A stretch of 21,636 bases of DNA from a virus: positions 1 to 21,636 of the IMG/VR virus record IMGVR_UViG_3300009155_000311. The stretch is one strand, 5' to 3'. Shown here one piece after another: positions 6,694-13,303 of the stretch; the stretch's first letter is position 1; every line of letters begins with the position of its first letter. Made by a program: the position numbers and the translations under genes. Below the pieces are notes generated by a model. That model was not told where the DNA came from. It did not search any database and worked only from the letters and a program-made list of their open reading frames with translations.

Positions 6694-7673
6694 TGTTTCG
6701 TTTACATATTAACGATTCTTTTGAGCAGCTAGAAAAATCTATTCCAGACGAAATTTTTTTCCCTGACACATTAGGCGGGTTCGATGTAAATTTACAGAAT
6801 CAATATTTGTTAACACTGAACAATATTGCGCAAAAACAAAATAAAGTTGTCAAGGTTTACATCAGCTATCCGGTAGACAATTCCATACAAAAATTTTATC
6901 CTAATCTAAAGTTAACGTTTGAGTCAATCGAAGATTTTTTAAAATTGTTTAATCAACTACACGATTACAAAATACATCCTGACGTAAATATTAAAAATTT
7001 TGTTTGCAGCTTTAACGGTACAGATCATGTGGGACGTCAGCTGTTAGTTGTTGCATTGAATCAATTTGGATATTTTAATCCTGCATATTGTAGCAAGAAC
7101 TTTACAATCACAGCCGATCAAATTGATGGACATATTGTTAATTATGTACATGAACGTGATCGTTTTTATCAAAAATTTTTTATAAATCACAATAGTGACA
7201 ATTTTTTCGAAAACATTTACAGTTTTGGACATGTAAGATTTAATCATGCAAAGAATATTCATAACCTTGAAGACAAATTAACACAAAGTTTTTTACACAT
7301 TGTAAGCGAATCATTGGCCACTAGTTATTATCCGTTTGTCTCAGAAAAGTTTTTATATAGTGTTGTGACTCGCGGATTGTTTTTGTCCTACGCTCAGCCT
7401 GGCTGGCACAACTATCTAGAAAATCACTATGGTTTTAAAAAATATTCAAAATTATTTGATTATAAATTTGACACTATTACAAATCCGGTCGAACGTCTGA
7501 TTGAACTGATGTCTATGATTTCAAAATTCAGCAGGCTGTCATCGGACGATTGGCAAGACCTATATTTGTTAGAGCAATACACCATTGAATATAATTACGA
7601 TCATTACATGTCCAACAACTATTTAAAATACATCTATGCAATAAACATTGACAATATTCAAACAATATTGTAA
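6693..7673 (+). CDS. Glycosyltransferase-like protein
   Basis: A 326-residue soluble protein. The C-terminal half has the pattern seen in fucosyltransferase-like and related phage glycosyltransferases: IVSESLATSYYPFVSEKF (203-220, the I-x-E then SEK motif), a strand with small residues (RGLFLSYAQPG), YLENHYGFKKY (241-251) and FDTITNPVERLIELM. In such enzymes the SEK segment and the following strand build the nucleotide-sugar site. A possible phosphate-binding segment in the N-terminal half is FNGTDHVGRQLLVVALNQFGYF. It starts on the last base of the amidinotransferase stop, so the two are almost certainly co-translated and may act on one product. The DNA is very AT-rich. The family assignment rests on pattern recognition only; donor and acceptor are unknown. 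Confidence 0.6.
   Translation: MFRLHINDSFEQLEKSIPDEIFFPDTLGGFDVNLQNQYLLTLNNIAQKQNKVVKVYISYPVDNSIQKFYPNLKLTFESIEDFLKLFNQLHDYKIHPDVNIKNFVCSFNGTDHVGRQLLVVALNQFGYFNPAYCSKNFTITADQIDGHIVNYVHERDRFYQKFFINHNSDNFFENIYSFGHVRFNHAKNIHNLEDKLTQSFLHIVSESLATSYYPFVSEKFLYSVVTRGLFLSYAQPGWHNYLENHYGFKKYSKLFDYKFDTITNPVERLIELMSMISKFSRLSSDDWQDLYLLEQYTIEYNYDHYMSNNYLKYIYAINIDNIQTIL
7651..7671 (+). other. AT-rich hairpin across the stop codon before uvsX
   Basis: ACAATATT (7651-7658) and AATATTGT (7664-7671) form a perfect 8-pair stem with a 5-base loop at the very end of the glycosyltransferase-like gene, 33 bases before the uvsX start. No T run follows, so it is a poor terminator. It could be an RNA processing or pausing site, or chance in AT-rich DNA. 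Confidence 0.35.
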
Positions 7674-7704
7674 ACTTAGATATCAATTATTAATAAGGAA
7701 AATC

Positions 7705-8769
7705 ATGACAAAACCATTTGATGTATCAAAATTTAGAAAAGACATTACCAAATCAATTGATGGATTAAGCATTGGCTTTAACGATCCAACAGATTGGATT
7801 TCGACAGGCAACTTTGCCTTAAACTATCTTATCAGCGGCGACTTTAACAAAGGTGTCCCCTTGGGTAAAGTAACAGTATTTGCAGGTGAATCAGGTGCAG
7901 GTAAAAGTTACTTCTGTAGTGGTAACATTATTAAAAATGCACAAGCTCAAGGCATCTTTGTTATACTAGTTGATAGTGAAAATGCACTTGATGAATCATG
8001 GATGCAGGCACTGGGTGTGGATACCAGTCCAGACAAGTTGCTCAAGTTGTCAATGTCCATGATCGACGATGTGGCCAAAACCATTGCCACATTCATGGGT
8101 GACTACAAGGCCCTGCCCGATGGAGAACGTCCAAAAGTCTTGTTTGTTATTGACAGCCTGGGTATGTTGCTAACACCCACAGACGTCAATCAGTTTGAAG
8201 CAGGCGAAATGAAAGGTGACTTGGGTCGTAAACCCAAAGCCCTAACAGCCTTGGTACGTAACTGTGTCAACATGTTTGGCAACTACAACGTGGGTATGGT
8301 TTGTACCAATCACACTTACGCAAGTCAAGACATGTTTGATCCTGACGATAAAATTTCAGGCGGCCAGGGCTTTATCTACGCTTCGAGTATTGTTGTTGCC
8401 ATGAAGAAGCTGAAGTTGAAGGAAGATGAAGATGGAAACAAGATCTCTGATGTCATGGGTATTCGAGCCGCTTGCAAGGTCATGAAGACACGCTATGCTA
8501 AACCTTTTGAAGGCGTCCAGGTCAAGATTCCATACGAAACAGGCATGAACCCCTACAGTGGTCTTGTAGACTTGGCAGAAAAGCGTAGCTTGTTGAAGAA
8601 AGATGGCAACAGACTGGCCTTTACAACTCTGGACGGAGAAGTAATTAAACAGTTCCGTAAGGCGTGGGAAAGCAACGAAGATGGTTGCTTAGACAAAGTT
8701 ATGGAAGAATTTTCAAAACAAAAAACTGAGGTAAGTACCCTTGAAGTTGACGCAGAAGGAGAGGAATAA
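7705..8769 (+). CDS. uvsX: UvsX RecA-like recombinase
   Basis: The ATP-dependent strand-exchange protein of T4-like phages. It forms filaments on single-stranded DNA with help from UvsY and gp32. I chose the ATG at 7705 because AAGGAA (7695-7700) sits just upstream and the frame before it only overlaps the previous gene. The resulting 354 residues are close to T4 UvsX (about 390). Visible motifs are Walker A GESGAGKS (61-68), the catalytic-glutamate region VDSENALDESW (89-99), Walker B VLFVID (145-150), TNHTY (201-205) and the DNA-binding loop region KISGGQGFIYASS (216-228). All key residues are intact. The C-terminus is acidic (DAEGEE). The next gene begins directly after the stop codon. Confidence 0.97.
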   Translation: MTKPFDVSKFRKDITKSIDGLSIGFNDPTDWISTGNFALNYLISGDFNKGVPLGKVTVFAGESGAGKSYFCSGNIIKNAQAQGIFVILVDSENALDESWMQALGVDTSPDKLLKLSMSMIDDVAKTIATFMGDYKALPDGERPKVLFVIDSLGMLLTPTDVNQFEAGEMKGDLGRKPKALTALVRNCVNMFGNYNVGMVCTNHTYASQDMFDPDDKISGGQGFIYASSIVVAMKKLKLKEDEDGNKISDVMGIRAACKVMKTRYAKPFEGVQVKIPYETGMNPYSGLVDLAEKRSLLKKDGNRLAFTTLDGEVIKQFRKAWESNEDGCLDKVMEEFSKQKTEVSTLEVDAEGEE

Positions 8770-9024
8770 ATGTCAGTAAATTTAGCACAAGCAGTTTGGG
8801 AAGAACTAAAACGCTACATCGGACCGTTGGATAGAACAGAAGCAGCTGATGCCCTGGTCAATTTACTTGTAGATAGTAATTTTGATGCCGACGACATTCG
8901 CAACTCATTCAGAGGTGATGCAGAAGTCAAGAAAGCTCTGCAAGGATATCTGGATGATCACGACGACGAAGAAGAAATTGATGACGATGACAATTTTGAA
9001 GAAGAAGACGAAGAGGATTATTAA
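8770..9024 (+). CDS. Small acidic-tailed protein linked to uvsX
   Basis: An 84-residue protein starting right after the uvsX stop, with a strong AAGGAG ribosome site inside the end of uvsX (about 8756-8761). Residues 1-60 look like a small helical domain (AVWEELKRYIGPLDRTEAADALVNLLVD, then FDADDIRNSFRGDAEVKKAL). Residues 62-84 are almost entirely acidic (18 of 23 are Asp or Glu). I recall similar small proteins encoded beside uvsX in T4-like phages, of unknown role. An acidic tail could mimic DNA or contact a DNA-binding partner such as UvsX, UvsY or gp32, whose own C-terminus here lacks the usual acidic tail. The first radical SAM gene starts immediately after it. Confidence 0.85.
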   Translation: MSVNLAQAVWEELKRYIGPLDRTEAADALVNLLVDSNFDADDIRNSFRGDAEVKKALQGYLDDHDDEEEIDDDDNFEEEDEEDY

Positions 9025-10284
9025 ATGTCGTTGAGCAATTCAAAATATTTTCCAATAAACACAGCTACTAGTTGCAGATCAAAATGGGCATCAAGTACCT
9101 TGCGATTAAACGATGGCACCACTGCATCCTGTACTAAAGCTAGTAAGTCTGTGATTGATTCTAACTTCAACGATTTCCACAACACAGAGAAAAAAATAAT
9201 GGCCCGTCGTCTGATGTTAGAAGGAAAATGGCCTGGTGACGGGTGCGAGTCATGCGAAAAAATTGAAAATAGTGGAGGCTTCAGCGATCGCCAGTTTCAA
9301 AATCAAGTACCGGGTGTATATCCAATGGCATTGGAAACAGACTCAACCACAGTTAACGTTTTGCCAACAGTGCTAGAATTGTTTTTTACAAATAAATGCA
9401 ATTTTAAATGTCTTTATTGTAACCCTCAATTTAGTTCTTCTATTCAAGAAGAAAATGCTAAGTTCGGCGGATCAATAATTGGAGATAATAATTTTAAATA
9501 CGTTGACAATCGATATCAAGATTTAGTACCTAAATTTTGGAAATGGTTTCACGAGAATAGTCAAAAATTACAAAGATTGCAATTGTTTGGAGGCGAGCCG
9601 TTTTTACAAGAAGATGTTTTAAAAATAATTGACTATCTACAACAAACTCCGCACCCCGGGCTTGAATTAAATATTCTTACAAATTTATCAATACCAACAG
9701 ACCAATTAAACACCATACTGACATCGTTAAGTACTAGCAAAAATAATAATTCGTTGAAACGTGTAGATATTCAGGCTAGTCTAGAATCGTGGGGACCAGA
9801 GCAAGAATATGTTAGATTTGGCTTTGATGGTAAGTTATTTGAAACTAACATGCAATCAATGATTTCAATGAACTCATTTAGAATAGGATTTTTATCTACA
9901 GTTAATTCATTGTCGATAAACAGTATGCCAGAGCTATGCAACAAGTATTTGGAATGGAACAAACTACAACCTATATTTTGGTATATGCATCTTGTTCTTC
10001 CTGACGACAGCGTATTTAATCCGGTAATTTTTGATTACTCAGTGTTCGAGAAATCAATAAATCGTATGACTGAGATGCTACCAAAAGAAACTGGCGATGA
10101 TCAAACAACCTATAAAACCTTTATGGGAATTGCAAGTATGCTGGAAAAAAATTGCAGTACTGATATAGAAAAACAACATAGACTAGTTAATTTTTTAATA
10201 GAAAACGATCGAAGAAAAAATACCAATTGGAAAATAACCTTCCCGTGGCTTGTCAAGGTGCTAGAAAAAAATAATGTTATATAG
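9025..10284 (+). CDS. Radical SAM enzyme with N-terminal cysteine (twitch-like) cluster, copy 1
   Basis: Radical SAM enzymes use a [4Fe-4S] cluster and S-adenosylmethionine to start radical chemistry. In this 419-residue protein the cluster motif is CNFKCLYC (Cys125, Cys129, Cys132), followed by the SAM-contacting GGEP (189-192) and ILTNLS. Before the core lie Cys17, Cys36, Cys74 and Cys77 in segments like LRLNDGTTASC and RRLMLEGKWPGDGCESC. They could hold an auxiliary iron-sulfur cluster, as in twitch or SPASM domains, though those usually follow the core. The second copy has the same plan. Similar proteins occur in aquatic phages with unknown substrates. Its ATG directly follows the stop of the small acidic gene. 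It is AT-rich and lies in a recombination operon, so it is probably acquired cargo. Confidence 0.85.
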   Translation: MSLSNSKYFPINTATSCRSKWASSTLRLNDGTTASCTKASKSVIDSNFNDFHNTEKKIMARRLMLEGKWPGDGCESCEKIENSGGFSDRQFQNQVPGVYPMALETDSTTVNVLPTVLELFFTNKCNFKCLYCNPQFSSSIQEENAKFGGSIIGDNNFKYVDNRYQDLVPKFWKWFHENSQKLQRLQLFGGEPFLQEDVLKIIDYLQQTPHPGLELNILTNLSIPTDQLNTILTSLSTSKNNNSLKRVDIQASLESWGPEQEYVRFGFDGKLFETNMQSMISMNSFRIGFLSTVNSLSINSMPELCNKYLEWNKLQPIFWYMHLVLPDDSVFNPVIFDYSVFEKSINRMTEMLPKETGDDQTTYKTFMGIASMLEKNCSTDIEKQHRLVNFLIENDRRKNTNWKITFPWLVKVLEKNNVI

Positions 10285-10290
10285 TATAAT
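10285..10290 (+). promoter_or_regulatory. Possible -10 box between the radical SAM genes
   Basis: TATAAT follows the TAG stop of the first radical SAM gene directly, 24 bases before the next ATG. No good -35 element is seen at 16-18 bases. The nine bases TAGTATAAT are identical to those at 1393-1401. The second gene has its own ribosome site, AAGGA at 10301-10305. Confidence 0.25.
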
Positions 10291-10314
10291 GCTTGTTAGA
10301 AAGGATACTGTTTA

Positions 10315-11472
10315 ATGGCTGATGATTTTTATTGCTCGCAAAAATTTTGGTGGTTAACAGTAGACCTGGAAAAACAAGAAACACAAAGTTGTTGTGCTGC
10401 TGTACCTGCACGAGTTGATATGAAATGGTTAGATGTTAATTCTGGGCAATTGTTTAATACACCGGCAGCAATAACCGAACGCAAATTGATGTTAGAAGGA
10501 AAACCTGTTGCCAGTTGCGAAACACAATGCTGGCAACCTGAGTCCCAGGGACTGACCAGCCGTCGATTGCAGATGAACTCTCAAGAACGCACACACGGAT
10601 CTGTTGTTGCTGATCCATCAGTGTTGAATGTTGTAGTTGGCACAGATTGTAACCTTACATGTGTTTACTGTTGCAAACAATATAGTTCGGCCTGGTCACA
10701 TGATATTTACAACAACGGAGATTACAGTCTTCCGGGCAATCGATTCAATCTTAGTGCGCGAGATCGAGTTATCATGAAAATAAGTCAAAAGGATTTTGGA
10801 AAATCGGTCAACTACAACCAACTGTTAAACGAAGTTGTTGAGCTAGTCAAAAAATCTACTCTTACCACAGTTATTATCACCGGCGGTGAACCTTTTTTGT
10901 ATTTGGAATTGGCACCACTTGCTCAACGTCTAAATGACCACGGAGTACTCATAAAAATTTTTAGCAGCTTAGGTGTTAACGAAAAACGATTTGAGAAAGA
11001 AATTGAAAAACTACAAGGACTCAACGTTGAGATTGTAATCAGTAATGAAAATGTTGAAGATGCATATGAGTTTGTTCGTTACGGAAATACCTGGCAAAGA
11101 CTCAATAAAAATATATCTACTATAGAAAAGTACAATATTAATTACAGCTTTTATTCAGTAGTTAGTAATTTGACAGTTATGGGTATTCACAAGTTCGTTG
11201 AGTGGGCAGGCAATAAGTCAATAATGTTTGCTCCTTGCAGCGATCCAGATTTCCTGTCAACATCAGTGCTAGATCCTGTAACTAAAAAAATTATATTAGA
11301 CCAACTAGATCTATACCCCAGCCAGTTAAAACAGATCATCAAAAACGATCTGACAGTAGATCCAACAGAATTACAATACCAACAACTAAAAATATATTTG
11401 AAAGAATTTGCACAAAGACGTAATCTTAGTTTTTCAGTCTTTCCAGAAAGTTTTCAAAAATGGATAGCTTAA
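10315..11472 (+). CDS. Radical SAM enzyme with N-terminal cysteine (twitch-like) cluster, copy 2
   Basis: A 385-residue paralogue of the preceding enzyme with the same architecture. The radical SAM motif is CNLTCVYC (Cys112, Cys116, Cys119), with ITGGEPF (188-194) following. N-terminal cysteines are Cys7, Cys26-Cys27, Cys68 and Cys72, with the shared segment ERKLMLEGKPVASCETQC. Copy 1 has RRLMLEGKWPGDGCESC in the same place, so this N-terminal unit is a real conserved domain. Sequence identity between the copies is otherwise low, so they probably act on different positions or substrates or as a pair. It starts at ATG 10315 after an AAGGA site. The stop TAA overlaps an ATG that begins only a 7-codon frame, with the uvsY-like gene starting four bases on. 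No peptide substrate gene is obvious nearby. Confidence 0.85.
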   Translation: MADDFYCSQKFWWLTVDLEKQETQSCCAAVPARVDMKWLDVNSGQLFNTPAAITERKLMLEGKPVASCETQCWQPESQGLTSRRLQMNSQERTHGSVVADPSVLNVVVGTDCNLTCVYCCKQYSSAWSHDIYNNGDYSLPGNRFNLSARDRVIMKISQKDFGKSVNYNQLLNEVVELVKKSTLTTVIITGGEPFLYLELAPLAQRLNDHGVLIKIFSSLGVNEKRFEKEIEKLQGLNVEIVISNENVEDAYEFVRYGNTWQRLNKNISTIEKYNINYSFYSVVSNLTVMGIHKFVEWAGNKSIMFAPCSDPDFLSTSVLDPVTKKIILDQLDLYPSQLKQIIKNDLTVDPTELQYQQLKIYLKEFAQRRNLSFSVFPESFQKWIA

Positions 11473-11475
11473 TGT

Positions 11476-11949
11476 TTGAATTTACGAGATATTGATATGT
11501 GGTATAACCAAGTAGTAACTAGCCTGAGTAACATTCCTGACTTTATAGCTCATTACGATAAAGAGCTAATAGATGCCAAACGAGATGTTCGTATAGGCGG
11601 ATATGTTGAGATCAATGTTAAAGAACTCCCTGGTATTACCGAACACCGATTTAATCAGTTGCAAGAGATTGAAGCAGTGTTAAATTATTTAAACATACAG
11701 TTACGTAAGATTCGTCGCAGACATTTTCAAAAATACCTGGAAGGGTATGCTCGTGCTCTGACCAGTAGAGATGCTGAAAAGTATGTAGACGGCGAAGATG
11801 AAGTTATTGACTTTGAAACTATTATCAATGAAGTAGCATTAATACGTAATAAATGGTTAGGGATCATGAAGGGCTTAGAAAGCAAACAATGGATGAGCGG
11901 ACACATTGTGAGATTACGAACAGCAGGAATGGAAGATGTACAGGTGTGA
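11476..11949 (+). CDS. uvsY: UvsY-like recombination mediator
   Basis: UvsY loads UvsX onto gp32-covered DNA. This 157-residue basic/acidic helical protein has the UvsY-type second half: LRKIRRRHFQKYLEGYARAL, EKYVDGEDEVIDFETIINEVALIRNKWLGIMKGLESK and a final HIVRLRTAGMED. This last segment parallels T4 UvsY AIKHIQDMRAFEAG. T4 UvsY is somewhat shorter (137). The assignment rests on this pattern and on the neighbourhood with uvsX and gp32. The start shown is TTG 11476 (reading NLRDIDMW); ATG 11497 is the alternative. An ATG at 11472 overlaps the previous stop but is in another frame and ends after seven codons. The gene converges on a minus-strand gene six bases away, with no terminator visible between them. 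Confidence 0.65.
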   Translation: MNLRDIDMWYNQVVTSLSNIPDFIAHYDKELIDAKRDVRIGGYVEINVKELPGITEHRFNQLQEIEAVLNYLNIQLRKIRRRHFQKYLEGYARALTSRDAEKYVDGEDEVIDFETIINEVALIRNKWLGIMKGLESKQWMSGHIVRLRTAGMEDVQV

Positions 11950-11955
11950 TAACAG

Positions 11956-12816
11956 TTAAAATCCATCATGATCAAATTTTGGTTTATCGGCAAACAGTCT
12001 TGCAATAGGTTTTCCTGTGGCCAATTCTTCACAGGTCCATTCTGTGTGAGCAAGACTGATAAGCCATGCATTCCGATCTGGTCTTGCAGGAGATTCTATT
12101 TGGCTCCAATCCAAATTTGCTACCGAAGCAGCCAGACTTGATGCACCAACAAAGGCAGGCACACCAGACATGACAGCTGTAGTACCAGGACCGCTGTTCC
12201 AATTCACCACTGCCCAGGCATTACTTAATGCTCGATCAAAATCAAAATCATCATAGGTGTTGGGTATATGTAAAGGCCTATCAATAATACAATCTGGCAA
12301 GACCACCACTTCCCGGCGGGGATGACTGCGTATCACGATGGCTCGTTGAGTCACTTGTCTCAGTTGATTGACAGTTTGTTTTAACCACTGTTCTGTTGTT
12401 GGCATGCCAATCCATTGCTCGCTGTCGTTGCGTTGCAATGCAATTACAATGTCATTACCAAAAGTTTGCCATGGCTTCAATTGCAAATTTAATTTTTGTG
12501 GTCTGTGTAAGTCAAGTCCGTGTCCATAAAATGCAGTTGAACCTGTTCCGTTGATGCCCACTTTCCAAGTCTTACCCCTCTGCAGCATGCCTACTTCCAA
12601 CACAACAACAGGCTTGCCTGCTGCCCTAAACGCTTGCCAAACTGCTTGATTTTGTCGCATGCGCCCAGACCAAACCATACTCCATATCACAGCAACATCC
12701 GCTGTCATGTCGTGACTGTTGTGTCTAAGACCCAGTTGATCAAGACCATGTTGAACAGCAGCAAATACCGGCTGACTGTTTAAGGCACCAAACTTGTCGA
12801 ATAGTCCAAATCGCAT
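11956..12816 (-). CDS. Capsule-polysaccharide-synthesis-like protein (GT-B type), copy A
   Basis: A 286-residue protein on the minus strand. The second half carries the signature of capsule polysaccharide biosynthesis/KpsS-like and glycerophosphotransferase-like GT-B enzymes: AIVIRSHPRRE (159-169, the R-x-HP motif) and VVNWNSGPGTTAVMSGVPAFV (203-223, a nucleotide-binding helix with Ser/Gly before it). The tail is HTEWTCEELATG. The 301-residue protein at 14936 and the C-terminal half of the fusion at 13300 have the same order (RPHP; NSSSGVAAILHGVPLW; CHWTDEESRQG), so there are three relatives within 4 kb. The likely role is sugar or polyol-phosphate transfer in glycan building. It is a single gene, convergent with uvsY and divergent from the cupin gene. 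The ATG at 12816 has a poor ribosome site. Confidence 0.75.
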   Translation of the reverse strand: MRFGLFDKFGALNSQPVFAAVQHGLDQLGLRHNSHDMTADVAVIWSMVWSGRMRQNQAVWQAFRAAGKPVVVLEVGMLQRGKTWKVGINGTGSTAFYGHGLDLHRPQKLNLQLKPWQTFGNDIVIALQRNDSEQWIGMPTTEQWLKQTVNQLRQVTQRAIVIRSHPRREVVVLPDCIIDRPLHIPNTYDDFDFDRALSNAWAVVNWNSGPGTTAVMSGVPAFVGASSLAASVANLDWSQIESPARPDRNAWLISLAHTEWTCEELATGKPIARLFADKPKFDHDGF

Positions 12817-12955
12817 ATGATCAAATACTCAATCACATATTTAACATATCAAAATTAACCGCAAGATAAATTTAATCAACCATGAAAATTATTTACATGT
12901 AACCAAGCTCTACTAAGTAGATAAACTGTGACTACAACACACAAAGGAATACTGT
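12817..12955. promoter_or_regulatory. Divergent intergenic region with palindrome
   Basis: This 139-base AT-rich gap separates the minus-strand capsule-like gene from the cupin operon, so promoters for both should lie here. A perfect 10-base palindrome TTACATGTAA is at 12893-12902 and could be an operator. AAAGGAA at 12943-12949 is the ribosome site for the cupin gene. I could not find a convincing -35/-10 pair on either strand. Confidence 0.4.
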
Positions 12956-13303
12956 ATGAAAGCTGGAAAAATTTGGGGACAAACAGAATTATTGGAAGCA
13001 AATGGTGTTTTAGAGTTTCACAGAATTCAAGCTGTGGCTGGTGGTACATGTAGCAAACACAAACATCTGTTCAAATGGAACGGATTTTATGTGGAATCGG
13101 GCCGGTTACTAATTCGCGTGTGGAAAAAAGGTTATGATCTGGTGGATGAGACTGTGCTGACTGCCGGCGAATACACCAAAGTAGCACCAGGTGAATATCA
13201 TCAATTTGAAGCAGTGGAAGATACAGTTGCATTTGAATTGTATTGGGCTGAGTTTGATCATGATGACATTGAAAGAGAAACTGTGGGCAAAATAAAACAA
13301 TGA
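12956..13303 (+). CDS. Small cupin-domain protein
   Basis: A 115-residue single-domain cupin. Cupin motif 1 is visible as GGTCSKHKH-x(n)-FYVESGR (metal ligands His35, His37, Glu47). Motif 2 is GEYTKVAPGEYHQFEA (His82, with the typical P-G turn). All four usual metal ligands are present, so it probably binds a metal. Single-domain cupins of this size include sugar-phosphate isomerases and epimerases as well as sensors. The resemblance to the cupin half of mannose-6-phosphate isomerase and the glycosyltransferase neighbours make a sugar-related role likely, but the substrate is not evident. It has its own ribosome site and overlaps the next gene by ATGA (13300-13303), suggesting coupled translation. 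It is the first gene of a plus-strand set of four. Confidence 0.85.
   Translation: MKAGKIWGQTELLEANGVLEFHRIQAVAGGTCSKHKHLFKWNGFYVESGRLLIRVWKKGYDLVDETVLTAGEYTKVAPGEYHQFEAVEDTVAFELYWAEFDHDDIERETVGKIKQ

Noticed and set aside
7648-7704. 19-codon N-terminal extension of UvsX
   Set aside because: It overlaps the preceding gene, has no ribosome site, and does not look like a UvsX N-terminus. ATG 7705 has AAGGAA just upstream.
8770-9024. Reading the small acidic protein as a precursor peptide of the radical SAM enzymes
   Set aside because: It lacks a Cys- or Gly-rich core typical of such peptides and has a folded-looking N-terminal domain. A uvsX-linked role is more likely; it is kept only as an alternative.
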